Shown here: one piece after another, positions 49,311 to 61,468 of the stretch
Layout of the letters: the number at the start of each line of letters is the position of its first letter
Position numbering within the stretch: position 1 is the stretch's first letter
Assembly (NCBI RefSeq): GCF_963259705.1
Contig: NC_081846.1
Location: forward strand, 53,907,205 to 53,971,204
DNA: 64,000 nt
Direction: 5' to 3'
Source of the DNA: Myotis daubentonii
Lineage: Eukaryota; Chordata; Mammalia; Chiroptera; Vespertilionidae
The notes under the pieces: model-generated
What the model was told of the DNA's origin: nothing
The model's input: only the letters and a program-made list of their open reading frames with translations
Databases searched by the model: none
Made by a program: the position numbers and the translations under genes

Positions 49311-49382
49311 TCCTCCCTCCCTCCCTCCCTTCCTTCCTTCCTTTTTTTCTTTCTTCTCTCTCTCTCTCTCTCTCTCTCTCTT
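49311..49382 (+). repeat. (CCTT)n/(TC)n compound simple repeat
   Basis: CCTCCCTCCCTCCC and CCTTCCTTCC are followed by a TC run of about 16 units, just upstream of a VES insertion. Confidence 0.9.
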
Positions 49383-49399
49383 CCTTAAAAGAAAAGTCT

Positions 49400-49621
49400 A
49401 TTGCCCAACTGGTATGGCTCAGTGGATGAGTGTCGACCCATGAACCAAGAGGTCACTGCTTCGATTTCTGGTCAGGGCACATGCCTGGGGTCCAGGCTCA
49501 AAGCCCAGTAAGGGGTGTGCAGGAGGCAGCTGAGCAATTAATGATTCTCTCTCATTGATATTTCTATCTCTCTGTCCCTCTCCCTTCCTCTCTCCCTAAA
49601 AATCAATAAAAACATATATAA
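49400..49621 (+). mobile_element. VES SINE
   Basis: Head GCCCAACTGGTATGGCTCAG, B-box region GCTTCGATTTCTGGTCAGGG, body GGAGGCAGCTGAGCAATTAA, tail AAAATCAATAAAAACATATA. AAAAGAAAAG on both sides is a probable target duplication. Confidence 0.9.
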
Positions 49622-50671
49622 AAAAAAGAAAAGCCTTATCAAAGTTTAATTAATCATGTTTTATCTTTCTAAAGTATCTTACTTCCCAAATGTGTAGGAG
49701 AAGTTGGCTCTCTTACGAAAAGTTAATAGACTGTGTAGCTGCCTTTTACTTTTTAATCATGAACCCCTTAAAATCCTATTCATGTTTTTAAAACAAATAT
49801 TTACCTATCTAATATTTTATTTCTAACAGCACTCCAAAGTCTTTTTTTGATTAATAAACTTACTTGGGACTATGACTTATACATTTTTCCTATTTCCAAA
49901 GAAGTATAAGGTGACATTATAACATATATATGCATTTAGACTATTAAAATGGAAATAGAACTATTAAAACAACATAAATAATTGTACTAAAATTCCGAAC
50001 TCATATAGTTTTCTGCAAGAAAGCAAAAAGAAACTGCAATTAATGAAATAAGTTATTCACTGTCAGTTTTTAAAATGAAAGAGAGATGAAAACTTTGATT
50101 CCTCAAGAGAACTCAATTATTTTCTAGAAATAAATTATAAAAATAATATCTAATGCAAATCTTTACAAAAATGATATTACAACATATACATTGCATTCAG
50201 TGGTAGTTTTATGGGGGAAATGCAAAAACATACCTCCTATATCAAACTAGAATGAAAGCTTTGAATATGAGAACACTGTTTCTCAATAAGAGGCCTAACC
50301 TTATGAGTTTCTGAAAAGTGTCTATATTTTAACCCAACTTGTTGAACAATGTAGCTAAGTATGCTGAGAGGGATGAGCATCTGAAGATTTAGCCTGTCCA
50401 ATTACTTTCTTGTAAGTGTGATTTGCCCCAATATGATGGAAATATGAAGGCAAACAGTTGGAGGGTAGGCAAAATAGGGATTGTGTGTAGTCTGTGTTGT
50501 TGAATAACGGTCAGCATCATATGAATTAGATGTGCAGAGAGCAAAGTACCCATTCTTCTGTATAAACAAGAATCCAAACTTACCTGATACAGAACCAACT
50601 CAATTTTGATAGGTGCGAACTTCTGTGATGTTTGTAGACCTATTTCTTTATTTTCCATCAAGAAATTACTT

Positions 50672-50990
50672 CCTCAAATATCTTAAACCTTTCTGGCTGA
50701 GATGCTAGAACTTTTTTTAACTTCTTATTGTGAAAATGTTTAAACATATTATGAAACTAGAGATACCTATACATACCCATCACCCAGTTTCAATAAAATC
50801 AATATACAGTTGATATTGTTGCATACAAGCAGACACTCTCTCCCTGTTATCTTCTCCCATTCTGGGTGATATTGAAGAAAACCCCAAATACTATATAATT
50901 TTACTCATAAATATTTCCCTGTGAATCCCTGAAAGATGAGGACTATTTAAAAAAAGACATAACCATGATATTATCATCACACCTAAGAAC
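50672..50990. mobile_element. Possible old L1 (L1M-type) 3' fragment
   Basis: The passage CTTCTTATTGTGAAAATGTT, CCCATCACCCAGTTTCAATA, ATTGAAGAAAACCCCAAATA resembles ancient L1M 3' sequence. Orientation and edges are unclear. Confidence 0.4.
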
Positions 50991-51039
50991 AATAATTGTC
51001 AGCAATTCCTGTGGCCACAGTTGAATTCTTCTCTTTCCC

Positions 51040-51270
51040 ATGTATGTCATTTCCTGCCAAGAGGTGAAGGCTAACCTTCCACGTTCCTGAATCTTGGATA
51101 GCCTGTGACTGCTTCGGCCAGTAAATTATGGCAGAAGTGATGCTGTGCCAATTCCAGAGCTGGACCTTAAGAGGACTGAGTATTTCCACATGTCTCTTGG
51201 GAGTACTGAGCATATACATAAGACATCATCCTATCCTACTAAAGAGATCATATGGGAAAATTCTATATGC
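51040..51270. mobile_element. Possible MLT1-like LTR fragment
   Basis: GCTTCGGCCAGTAAATTATG GCAGAAGTGATGCTGTGCCA followed by TTAAGAGGAC resembles the middle of an older MLT1 LTR. Termini are missing. Confidence 0.4.
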
Positions 51271-51704
51271 TCCATATATTATGCAAAGAGCATATGGAAC
51301 TTCTTTCTAGTTCTCCTGGAAAACCTTAAAAATTACTGTATCTTGGTGAAAAGCTAAAATAATATAATAATCTTTTGAATCAATAAGATAATCACTTAAT
51401 AACAGAGTACTGCCATCTGACCTGGCTCAGTGCCTAGGACTATTTTGGGGTTTACAATGAGACCGCATGACACTAAAGCATGCTATATAATTGGCTGATA
51501 AAAGTCATGAAAGAATTGAATAATATATAAAAACTAGAGGCCCGGTGCACAAAATTTGTGCACTCAGGGTGGGGAGAGGAGGTCCCTCAGCCCGGCCTGT
51601 GCCCTCTCGCAGTCTGGGACCCATCGGGAGATAATGACCTGCTGGCTTAGGCCTGCTCCCGGGTGGCAGAGGGCAGGCCCAATCCCTAGGTGCAGCCCCT
51701 GGTC

Positions 51705-51988
51705 GGGCTCAGAGCAGGGCCGATTGGGGGGTTGGGGCACCGCCCCCTGTCACACTTAAGGCAGGGTCGATAGGGAGGTTGCGGCGCCACCCCCTGTCAC
51801 ACACAGAGCAGGGCCCATCGGGGGTTGGGGCTCCGTACCCTGTCACACACAGAGCAGGGCCCATCAGGGGGTTGGGGAGCTCCCCCGTCACGCACAGAGC
51901 AGGGCCGATCAGAGGGTTGGGGCTCCGCACCCTGTCACACCCAGAGCCTGCAGGGCGATCAGGGGTTTGGTCGCTGCCCCCTGTCACA
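51705..51988 (-). repeat. 47-bp minisatellite inside Helitron, about 6 units
   Basis: Units start CCCTGTCACACACAGAGCAG and continue GGCCCATCAGGGGGTTGGGG. They are homologous to the array at 23305-23541. Confidence 0.87.
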
Positions 51989-52219
51989 CTGATCCCGGTG
52001 CTGGGAGGCCTCGCTGCTCCGCTGATCCCAGGGTCCTGAGGCCTCTCGGCTCCGCTGAGCACAGGGCTGGGTCGTCTCTCGGCTCCTCTCATCCCGGGGC
52101 CTGGAGGCCTCTCGGCTCCGCTGATCACGGGGCCGGGAGGCCTCTCGGCTCCGCTGATCCCAGGGTCCTGAGGCCTCTCGGCTCCACTGATCCCAGGACC
52201 GGGAGGCCTCTCTGCCCTG
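51989..52219 (-). repeat. 34-bp minisatellite inside Helitron, about 7 units
   Basis: Units of the form CTGATCCCAGGGTCCTG AGGCCTCTCGGCTCCG fill 231 bp, about 6.8 units. Its units differ more from each other than the central units of the array at 23541-24552. Confidence 0.9.
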
Positions 52220-53092
52220 CCGCTTCAGGGCTGTTTGGCTTCGCTCCACCACTTGGAGCCTGAGTATGCAAATTAACCGCCATCTTTTAGCTTCTATAAT
52301 TGAAACATTGTATCTTTTGGAGTTGTTGCTTCAGGAGCTCAGAGCCCCGCAGCTGCAGACGGGGAACCTTGGCTTCCTCCATTGCTGGGGCAACCAAGCC
52401 TCCTGTTCTCAGCTGCCTGGCTGCCGGCGCCATCTTGGCTGACAGTTAATTTGCATATCTCGCTGATTAGCCAATGGGAAGGGTAGCGGTCGTATGCCAA
52501 TTACCATGTTTCTCTTTTATTAGTGTAGATGGCATGGCCTTTCAGAAATCAAAAGAATTTGTACCATAACTTTTAGTACCATGCCAGTTGCTACAAATGC
52601 ATTTTCAAAACATGTTCCATTGTTATATATACCAAATTTCAATGGTTTGGTATCAATAGATACATTTGAATATTGCAAATGAACTTCCTTTCTGAACCTA
52701 GTTCCAGAAATAATTTAATTAGATAATTAATGTATAATTCAATATTGCTCCAAAGCAAAATTAAACTTCAAGTAAACAAAAAACTTTTGTACAGTATCAA
52801 GTAACACCTTTAAAATTGGTTTTAAACAACTATTATGAATGAAATTTGAATTAAGAATTCGATTAAATTACCCTATAATGGTAATACAATTTTTTAATTT
52901 TGTGATATCATTTTGATAACACGTTAATACAAAAAGGCACTTTGCGTTAGAACAGAGAAAAATAGTTTATCTGTTAGATCAAACCACACATAATAGTCAA
53001 AATGCAATCAGGTATATAAAATATTAAATTAGTGATGATAGTTTTGCAATTTTTTTTCTATAATGTATTTGTTTATGTTTTTGTCATTGCAC

Positions 53093-53490
53093 TCGTTTTC
53101 TAGAGTTGCTATAGTAAAATATCACAGAGTGGCTTAAAACAATGGAAATTACTCTGAGGGCTGGGAGTCCAAAATTACAGTTTCTTCTGGAAGCTCTGAG
53201 GGAGAATCTGTTCCATATTCTTCTTGCAGGTTTTGGTGGCTGCCATCAACCCTTGGTGGTCCTTGGCTTGCAGCTCTCTCTGCCTCCATTGTCACACGGC
53301 TGTGTCTCTGCAGCCACATTTCCCTCTTTGTGTAAGGACACCAATTCAAGGCCCACTCCAGTCCACCATGACTTCATATTTCTTGATTACACCTACAAAG
53401 ACCCTATTTTCAAGTAAGGTCACATTCAGAGGTACCAGATATTAGGATTTCAGCATATCTTTTGGGGGGCACACAATTCAATCCACAACA
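53093..53490 (-). mobile_element. MLT1 (MaLR) LTR, nearly complete
   Basis: The antisense MLT1A/B-type LTR starts GTTTTCTAGAGTTGCTATAG and runs through GAGTGGCTTAAAACAATGG, TGTAAGGACACCAATTC, AAAGACCCTATTTTCAAGTA AGGTCACATTC to the end GGGGGGCACACAATTCAATC CACAACA. Frames in it are chance. Confidence 0.88.
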
Positions 53491-55952
53491 GTCATATTAA
53501 GAGGTTTTAACCAGTTTTGTTTTGGTACATATTTACCTAACATTATCATTTCAAATATTATAAATCATCATTAGGGTTCTGCAATAAGTATCTTAGCCTT
53601 AAACGGAGTCTATATTTTATTCAAGTGTGAGAAACCCTGACCTAAATGAGAAAGTCTGAGATTACTATCATGTTGCATTACATCTTCTACAGCCTGTCAC
53701 TGTCCCTATTCACTGCCCTCCTCTACCACTGTTTCCTTGCATCTTATTCATCAACATTATAAAGCAGCTTAACCCACAACACATTATTTCATACCTCCCT
53801 GCCTTTCTTTTAACTCTACGTGTAATATTATTTCCTTTCCAATTTTTGCATATGTGCAATGGAAAGAGTTCCATCCACAGTTTTGCTTCTCAGGGGAAGC
53901 TCTAAGTTGCTATATGTAAGTAGTATAACTTCTGCTAAAACAAATATTTAGATTGCCCCCATGGGAGGTTCATATCAGAAGCAGGTCACTAAAGCAGGGA
54001 GCAAGCTCAGACATATATTCCTGTCTTTAAAAATGACTTTTTTCTGGTTCTCTTTGAAAAACTACATACCTTTTTTTATGAGAGAAATTTGTGAATTTAG
54101 CAATTTGGGAAGCAGCTCAAAAATTTTAGTTGTCTTGCCAGAGGACACTGTGTGCATAGAGAAATATAATGAGAGAAGGAACTGGAAAGACAGAATGGGT
54201 CCATATTTTAGATGACTTTGAGAGCCAAAATAAGGTTTTGGATTTACTTTCTATATTCTGAGTAGTCCTGATTTTTGAGAAAGAGACGTTACATAATGAC
54301 ACCATAAGAGATGATCCATTCTTTCCAGACCAAAATATCTTACACTGTTTTTCTGTACTAAGCATAACAGGATTGCATGCTATCGATCTGCACTTATGAA
54401 TTGATAGATTATTTAAACATCATTCCTATTTGGATTGTGGAAGTCAGATATCACTAGAACTATAGATATGGATTTAGATCTTGGATTCTGAGAATTTTTG
54501 GTGTTTAATAAATAGTGAAATCACTTTATTTTATACATTTCTCTCTTAGTAATAATTAATTCCTGTCACTTTTCACAATAGCTTAAATTAAAGCCCTGTT
54601 TCCTCCATATACAACTTTATTCTGGACTGAGAAAAATAGTTAGGTTCTCTATTGTTTTTTTCAAAGCTAGTTAAATCACTTTATCTATTATCTAAAAAGA
54701 GCTTTGCTTATTTTAACTGAACTCTTTCTGTTATATTTAAAAGTCATGCTGTATCTCATGTGAGGTTGTTATTTAACTTCTAAAGTTTTTTATTTAAATA
54801 GAACAGTAACTTATATGTGGGTGGGGATGTAAGAAGCATGACAATAAAAATAAAATTGCAAGTTGCAATTTGTCTGAGATAGATTATTATTATAGTTAAG
54901 TTAAAACATACATGGATAGAATTACTAAGAACACAGAAATAACACTCTTTGACTAATTAATGGGATTTCCTGAGAGCCATGCTGCAAAGCTGATGATTTA
55001 TTAGCTGTGTTTAGAAGAATCTAGTCTAAGAACATTTATTTAGTGAGATTCATTTTGAAATAAAGCCATTACACTTATGTGGGATATCCATAAGGTAAAA
55101 TTATAACCCATCACTCCTTTAAAAAATGCTTCTATGTGCCATTTGTGGATCCATCAAAATGTAAAATTTTTGAAAACACATGTATTTACATTTTCTGGGT
55201 AGCTAATATTTTATTTTACATTTGTTCTTAAAATTTGGTTTAAAATCACAAACACATGAACTTTCCTACTGGGTAAAGTCACAATTCAAGTTTAACTCAT
55301 TTTTTTTTTTCAGATAACCTAAAACTCTAAAAAAATGAACTATTTTAGTCTACTCAGTGCCTTACTAAGTAGAATAAATCTTAGAGTTTGAGCACTCGAT
55401 ATGTAAGAATTCTGCAACATTTCCAGGTTATTCTTCTAAACATCCCCTTGCACAATTCTCTCTTCACGATTCTCTAAATGTGATGGAGAAGTTCAAGTGA
55501 AAGTCTATTTGTCCCAGACTATGAACGTGATCCTGGAACCAAGTAGACTGCATCTATTCATTACAGCCAATCCTTTCTTGGGTTTGAAAACTGAATTACT
55601 CATGTATCAAACTGATTGCATGGTTTTCTTAAAAAATAAACAAACAAACAAGCAAAAAAAAAAAAGCTATGTGTTTTCTTTCTGACAAGTAGTATGTTCC
55701 AAAGGAACTGGTAACCATTACTTGTTATCTCATGTTTTTCAGTGAAAATAATATTTATCAAAAACACCAAGGAGGTTTCTGAAGTTAGGGACTTATACGG
55801 GCTTCCTCAAATATCACTTTACAATGTATGCATTCCATTACGTGAACCCTTTCTAATAGGTTTTGCTATTTAATTACCTTAATATTTGTATAGGTGTGGG
55901 GATTAAATAATGGCTTTTTTATATGGTGTATATTTTTCTTTTCTATATTCAG

Positions 55953-56378
55953 GTTCTCTCCTTAGGAGCAGACGTCCTGCCAGAATACAAACTGCAGACG
56001 CCGCGCATCAACAAGTTTACAATATTGCACTACAGTCCCTTCAAGGCCGTCTGGGACTGGCTTATCCTGCTGTTGGTCATATACACGGCTATATTCACCC
56101 CCTACTCGGCAGCCTTCCTCCTCAATGACAGAGAGGAGCAGAAGCGGCGAGAATGTGGCTACTCTTGCAGCCCTTTGAATGTGGTAGACTTGATTGTGGA
56201 TATTATGTTCATCATAGATATTCTAATAAACTTCAGAACTACTTATGTAAATCAGAATGAGGAAGTGGTAAGTGACCCCGCCAAAATAGCGATCCACTAC
56301 TTCAAAGGCTGGTTCCTGATTGACATGGTGGCAGCGATTCCTTTCGACTTGCTGATTTTTGGATCTGGTTCTGATGAG
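55953..56378 (+). CDS. KCNH7: KCNH7 exon: S1, S2 and S3 of voltage sensor
   Basis: This 426-bp exon (142 codons, phase 0 at both ends) codes for the start of the channel's membrane domain. It follows a pyrimidine tract and CAG, and ends GAG|gtaaga. Residues 1-33 ([20 protein letters not shown] onward) are the pre-S1 region. S1 is about 34-57 ([20 protein letters not shown]), the outer S1-S2 loop with two Cys about 58-76, S2 about 77-99 ([20 protein letters not shown]) and S3 about 114-136 ([20 protein letters not shown]). The acidic voltage-sensor residues of ERG channels are all present: Asp35 in S1, Asp79, Asp83 and Asp89 in S2, Asp124 and Asp132 in S3 (D411, D456, D460, D466, D501 and D509 in KCNH2 numbering). 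There is no stop or frameshift. S4, pore and selectivity filter lie in later exons outside the window. KCNH2 or KCNH6 is the only alternative; [19 protein letters not shown] fits KCNH7. Confidence 0.96.
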
Positions 56379-56643
56379 GTAAGAGCAGCGTAAGCATCTT
56401 ACTTTCTGAAAGATTGCAGGTATAAAAGTGAATCTATTTTTTAACTGCAAAAAAGTAAAGTACCTGGTTGCTTTACAAACTCCCCGAATCTCACTGGTAA
56501 AATTCATTTTCAATTGAAAATGCTATAACATGAAATGGAACCATTTTGCCATTGCAAATAATTTACAATTCTTTCTATTTTTGCTAAGAGATACTAAAGA
56601 TTATTTACCTTTAACCAAACTTAAACAATAAAACAGTGTTTCA

Positions 56644-56867
56644 GCCCTGGCCAGTTTGGCTCAGTGGATAGAGTGTCGGCCTGCGGACTCAAGGGTCCCA
56701 GGTTCGATTCCGGTCAAGGGCATGTACCTTGGTTGCGGCACATCCCCAGTGGGGAATGTGCAGGAGGCGGCTGATCGATGTTTCTCTCTCATCGATGTTT
56801 CTAACTCTCTAGCCTTCTCCCTTCCTCTCTGTAAAAAATCAATAAAATATATTTAAAAAAAAAAACA
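56644..56867 (+). mobile_element. VES SINE, nearly consensus, with TSD
   Basis: It sits 265 bp after the S1-S3 exon. The A box TGGCTCAGTGGATAGAGTG and B box GGTTCGATTCCGGTCAAGGG are intact. The body is GCAGGAGGCGGCTGATCGAT and the tail ends in A10. ACAGTGTTTCA duplicates at 56633-56643 and 56868-56878. It looks young. Confidence 0.95.
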
Positions 56868-57214
56868 ACAGTGTTTCATAGCACATAGCACATTCCCAGG
56901 GTATAAAATCACTACATGTTAATCCATGAGTATAAAACTGTCAAAGGCAAAGATGTTCTTTTCTTCACTCAAAATTGTGATTTGAGAGAGAAGAGGTTTA
57001 CTTGTTTTGTGTTCAAATTATGTGGAAGAGGCATTTTCTGAAGTGTCTTGTTCCAAAGCTTTCTCTTTAATAATATCTAGGTTGGAAAATACTTCTTGTG
57101 TTCCCAATACCTTAGAACGCTGGAAACTGGGTGGAAAGTTGGTAGGTGTATGTGTAGTACATTTTCTGAATACAGAGTTCGTAACTTTAGTCAGATTTTC
57201 AAATGGGTTCATTC

Positions 57215-57460
57215 ATTCTGTAAGCATCTATTGAGAACCTACTATGTGCCAAGTTTACAGGAAAGAGTGAGACAAGGACCACACTGTCTGGGAGGTTGCA
57301 GTCTGCAGTGGGAGAGCAGCAGATGAATAGAAAAAGTACTGTCTGAGACATGTTTTCATAGTGCTGTGGACAAGGGGACATGTGAGCATGGAAAGGGGAG
57401 TTCCAGATTACCGGTAGAAGTTTTACAGGTAGAAAGGGTAGGAAGATCATGCTAGTTAGA
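57215..57460 (-). mobile_element. Probable L2 LINE fragment
   Basis: TTCATTCTGTAAGCATCTAT TGAGAACCTACTATGTGCCA AG is the reverse complement of an L2 3' end, followed by L2-like text up to GTGCTGTGGACAAGGGGAC. Confidence 0.6.
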
Positions 57461-57557
57461 GGAGAAGCCCATTAGAGGCATGGAACTATAAAGTATTGAT
57501 TCCCAGCTCTATCAGACCCAATATAATAAATATCTTATTATAATTCCCCCTTTTTTA

Positions 57558-57985
57558 TCCTATATAGTAAAAGGCTAATATGCAAATTGACCAAACAGCA
57601 GAATGACCGGTCACTATGACGTGCACTGACCACCAGGGAGCAGATGCTCAATGCAGGAGCTGCCCCCTGGTGGTCAGTGTGCTCCCACAGGGGGAGTGCC
57701 ACTCAGCCAGAAGCCCCACTCATGGCTGGCAAGTGCAGCGGCAGTGGTGGGAACCTCTCCTGCCTCTGCTACAGGCAGGCAGTAAGAAGTGAGGGCTCCA
57801 GGACTGTAAGAGCCCCAGACTGCAAGAGGGATGTCTGACTGCCGGCTAAGGCCTGACCCCGGGGGTATCAGGCCTAAGTCAGCAGGTGGACATCCCCCAA
57901 GGGGTCCTAGACTGCAAGAGGGCACAGGCCAGGCTGAGGGAACCCCCAACCCCCAGTGCATAAATCTTGTGCACCAGGCCTCTGG
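57558..57985 (+). mobile_element. Helitron, nonautonomous, complete (428 bp)
   Basis: The 5' end is TCCTATATAGTAAAAGGCTA followed by ATATGCAAATTGACC. The 3' end GTGCATAAATCTTGTGCACC, AGGCCTCTGG has CTAG decayed to CTGG. The CTCF-like inverted pair is at 57630-57673. Confidence 0.87.
57630..57673. promoter_or_regulatory. Inverted CTCF-like motif pair in Helitron
   Basis: The left arm CCACCAGGGAGCAG (57630-57643) has one mismatch to the consensus. The right arm CTGCCCCCTGGTGG (57660-57673) is perfect. The 16-bp spacer is the same as in the other copies. Confidence 0.5.
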
Positions 57986-58413
57986 TCATTAAATAAAAGT
58001 CATAGATAATATCATCTTTTAACACACAATTTTACAAATATAATATATAATTTCTATCCTTACTATAAAGGAGAAATAAATGAAATGTTTCTAATAAAAT
58101 ACCTAATTAAATATATAAATGCTTCAGGCATATCTATATTAAATGATATAATGAAGTTACTAAATACTATACGTATTTATAATGAGGAAGTCCATATTTA
58201 AACAATAAATTAAATATTTAACTAAATATTTTCTTTATATTTGCATTTTAACATAAGGGTTGAATATATATACATGTGCTTATATATGTATATATGTGTA
58301 TATATACAGGTAGTTATGCATATATAAGCATTTTAACATTTATACACACCTAGAAACACTGTGACTGTGATAACTACAGATGTATACATGTATATAGTAC
58401 ACTTATACATATA

Positions 58414-58685
58414 CTAGAGGCCTGCTGCACGAATTCGTGCACAGGTGGGATCTGGCCAGCCAGGCCTGATTGGGGCCAATCAGGCCAGGTGTGCTGGGGG
58501 AAGGAGTCATGAGTGGTTGGTGTGCTGACCCTACCCCCGATTGGGGTGTGTGTGGCCTATCAGGGGCAGGGACGACCAGGGAAAGGGGCCCCAGGTGGTT
58601 GGCAGGCCAGCCCCAGCCCCTGTTGAACTCAGGTCGAACTCTCGGTCGAGGGGACAATTTGCATATTACCTTTTATTATATCGGA
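58414..58685 (-). mobile_element. Short Helitron, complete ends (272 bp)
   Basis: CTAG is at 58414-58417 and the perfect 16-bp palindrome TGCACGAATTCGTGCA at 58426-58441. The far end is TCCGATATAATAAAAGG in reverse complement, preceded by octamer-containing CAATTTGCATATTACC. The interior differs from the other Helitrons here. Confidence 0.87.
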
Positions 58686-59232
58686 TACATATATAGGTTA
58701 CTGATATAACCATGCTACATATCACACAGTACACAAATACCACACCACAAGACCTCTTGTCATTGAAGGTATAATGTTCTGAAACATTAAACAACTCTTA
58801 GTAAATGTCCTAACTAAACAAATTAATCATATCTCAATTTACATGGTGGCTAAATTCCTGGAAAATGTAATGAATATTAAAATGGGCAAAACTGAATTTA
58901 TTTTTATATGTAAAACCTAGTTTCAAGGCTCAGTAGCTATAAATTTATTTTTAGCTTTACAAATGACTGTATGTAGAACACAACATTTTTGTTGTTACTG
59001 GAGACTGCTTTCGGCATTATAGGACTTTTACCTACCTCACTCTACTGGAAGTAAAGTGCAATTCAAGGTGAGGGTGTCAAATGCTATAAATACATAAAGC
59101 ATGAGGACTGAACATAAGTCATTGAGCATATCAATTCCATGTTCATTAATATTAATTGGATATTAGCCATAAGCCAAACTAATGTGGCTTCTGAAATTAA
59201 CAGGATGTGAGTAGGGCCTCCTCTTGCTAGAA

Positions 59233-59715
59233 TCCTATATAATAAAAGGCTAATGTGTAAATTGACAGGATGGCAGAAATGTCTGGTCGCTACAATGCAT
59301 ATTAACCACCAGGAGACAGATGCTCAATGCAGGAGCTGCCCCCTGGTGGTCAGTGTGCTCCCCCTGTGGGAGTGCCGCTCAGCCAGAAGCTGGGCTTGCT
59401 GCTCCTTAGCACTGCCTCAGAGGCAGGTGAGGCTCCTGCCACTGTCCCTATGCTCAGAAGCCAGGATCACAGCTGATGAGTGGAGTGGCAGTCATAGGAG
59501 TCTCTCCCGCCTCCACTGCAGGCAGGCGGTAAGGAGCGAGGGATCCCAGACTGCAAGAGCCCCAGACTGCAAGAGGGATGTCTGACTGCCAGCTTAAAGG
59601 GATGTAAGCCAGCAGGAGGACATCCCCCTAAGGGTCCTGAGCTGTGAGAGGGTGCAGGCCAGGCTGAGGGACTCCCCCCCATTCAGTGCATGAATTTTGT
59701 GCACCGGGCCTCTGG
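59233..59715 (+). mobile_element. Helitron, nonautonomous, complete (483 bp)
   Basis: The 5' end is TCCTATATAATAAAAGGCTA. The 3' end GTGCATGAATTTTGTGCACC, GGGCCTCTGG has CTAG decayed to CTGG. It resembles 57558-57985 but carries an extra segment (about 59385-59460). The CTCF-like pair is at 59306-59349. Confidence 0.88.
59306..59349. promoter_or_regulatory. Inverted CTCF-like motif pair in Helitron
   Basis: The left arm CCACCAGGAGACAG (59306-59319) has two mismatches to the consensus. The right arm CTGCCCCCTGGTGG (59336-59349) is perfect. Confidence 0.48.
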
Positions 59716-59825
59716 TCTTGGTAATAAAAGGAAAGAAAAAGGACAATATTAGAAGTCTTCACATGGTGAAGGAAAGGCTTATTGTTATTTTGTTGTGTTT
59801 GTTTTTTTCTCCTAAGATGTTTGTG

Positions 59826-60290
59826 TGCTGACAAGAAAGAGTCATGTGGTGCAGAATGACTTCGGTGGGGGGCTAATTTGGATGGGAAGATTAGGAAAGA
59901 CCTCTGAGAGGAAGTGCCAATTGAGTTGAGGCTTAACCAGAAGCAACAAGCTTCATGAAACCACATGCAGAACATTTCAAGCAAAAGAAAACACTAGTGA
60001 AAATGGCCCCACTGGGGCACAGCCTTGGCGTGTGAGAAGACCAGGACGAAGGCAGTGGCAGCCAGGCGGGACCATAGTGAGATGCGGCATGCCAAGATGT
60101 GAGGATACAGAGACAGGGGCCACATCACACGCAGCCTTGGAATCTGTGTTTCTTCTGGCTGCAATGAAACCTTTGGGGTGGGAAGGACATGATCCGCTGG
60201 ATATTTTGAAACACCTCATGGCTGATGTCTGCAGACAATTTAGTCAGAGTAGAAATAGGGATATCACTTTAGAAGTTTTGCTACTGGTAT
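59826..60290 (-). mobile_element. Probable L2 LINE fragment
   Basis: AGGAAAGACCTCTGAGAGGA AGTGCCAATTGAGTTGAGGC, then CACATCACACGCAGCCTTGG, GGAAGGACATGATCCGCTGG and TTCTGGCTGCAATG follow the antisense L2 order. No frame remains. Confidence 0.5.
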
Positions 60291-60432
60291 AATGTAAGAT
60301 GGAAAAAAAAACAATGGTTTGGACTATGTGGTGGCAATACAGGTGAAGAGAAGTAGGTACATTTGGAATATATTAGAGGAGAGCTTGTTGATGGATTAAA
60401 TATTGTTGGAGGATTAAGAGAAAAGCAAAATT

Positions 60433-60660
60433 GCCTGGCCAGTATGGCTAAGTGGTTAAGCATTAACCTATGAACCAGGAGGTCATGATTTGATTCTCAG
60501 TCAGGGCACATAACTGGGTTGTGAGCTCGATCCCCAGTGTGGGGCATGCAGGAGGGAGCCAATCAATGATTCTCTCTTATCATTGATGTTTTCATTTCTT
60601 CCTCCCTTTCCCTTCCTCTCTGAAGTCAATAAATAAAAAAAATATATTTGTTTTAAAAAA
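60433..60660 (+). mobile_element. VES SINE with 16-bp target duplication
   Basis: Head GCCTGGCCAGTATGGCTAAG, B-box region GATTTGATTCTCAGTCAGGG, and a tail rich in A and T. AGAGAAAAGCAAAATT (60417-60432) and AGAGAAAAGCAGAATT (60661-60676) flank it with one mismatch. Confidence 0.92.
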
Positions 60661-61265
60661 AGAGAAAAGCAGAATTAATGATCACTCAAAGATTTTTTTG
60701 TTTCTTTATTCTTGTTTGAAATTTTTGGGGGGTTGGGGAGGGGACTTAAGCAACTTTTATAGATTGTCGCACATTTATCCAAATGGAAGAAATCTGGGGA
60801 GAAGAAGGTGCGTTATGGGGGTAGAAATTCCGTTCAGGCCATGCTAAGTTTGCAATGCCTATTTGTTATCTCAGTAGGCAAGTTGAGCACCACATGGGCA
60901 GCTAGAAAGATGAGTGAGTATAAGAAAAAATGAGATTCATTGGATTATAAATCAGATGCAATCATGACAAAGGTTTGTTTGGATCAGAGCTTCTACAGCA
61001 GGACCATGCACTAGTTTCTACATGGATCTTAGAAAAGTATGGGGATTCACATTTGGCAGGTCTGAAGCAAAGCCTTGCAGCTGGCATTTTAAGAAGTTGT
61101 AGGAACAATTCTTCTGCCAGATGTATGAGATCCAGAGGCCTGGGACAAAGGGGACCCACGAGAGAGCTTTTGTGTGTTCACAGAGTATTTCTACAAATAA
61201 ATACATGAATAAACAAGTTAAAGTGATTTTAAACTAAATGTAAGAACAATCATGATTTATTTTTG

Positions 61266-61468
61266 TCCCTAATATTTTTATTGATTTTTAGAGAGAAAGG
61301 GAGGAGAGAGAAATATCTATGTGAAAGCAAAACTTCGATCGGCTGCCTCCTGCATGCCCCCACTGGGATTGAACCCACAACCTGGACATGTGGCCTGACT
61401 TGGAATTGAACCAGCAACTTTTCAATGCACAGGATTTTGCCCAACCAACTGAGCTATACTGGCCAGGC
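61266..61468 (-). mobile_element. VES SINE
   Basis: The reverse complement shows the head GGCCTGGCCAGTATAGCTCA, body and T-rich (A in reverse) tail at about 61272-61290. A clear target duplication was not found. Confidence 0.88.

Larger units (their letters stand above)
51534..52530 (-). mobile_element. Helitron with two internal minisatellites (1.0 kb)
   Basis: This is the sister copy of 23133-24857. CTAG is at 51534-51537, followed by the palindrome GTGCACAAAATTTGTGCAC. The other end is a decayed TCCTATACTAATAAAAG (ends about 52530). The 47-bp array spans 51705-51988 (about 6 units) and the 34-bp array 51989-52219 (about 7 units). The flanks 52220-52530 match the first copy closely, including ATGCAAATTAACCGCCATCT and CGCCATCTTGGCTG. 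Confidence 0.88.
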
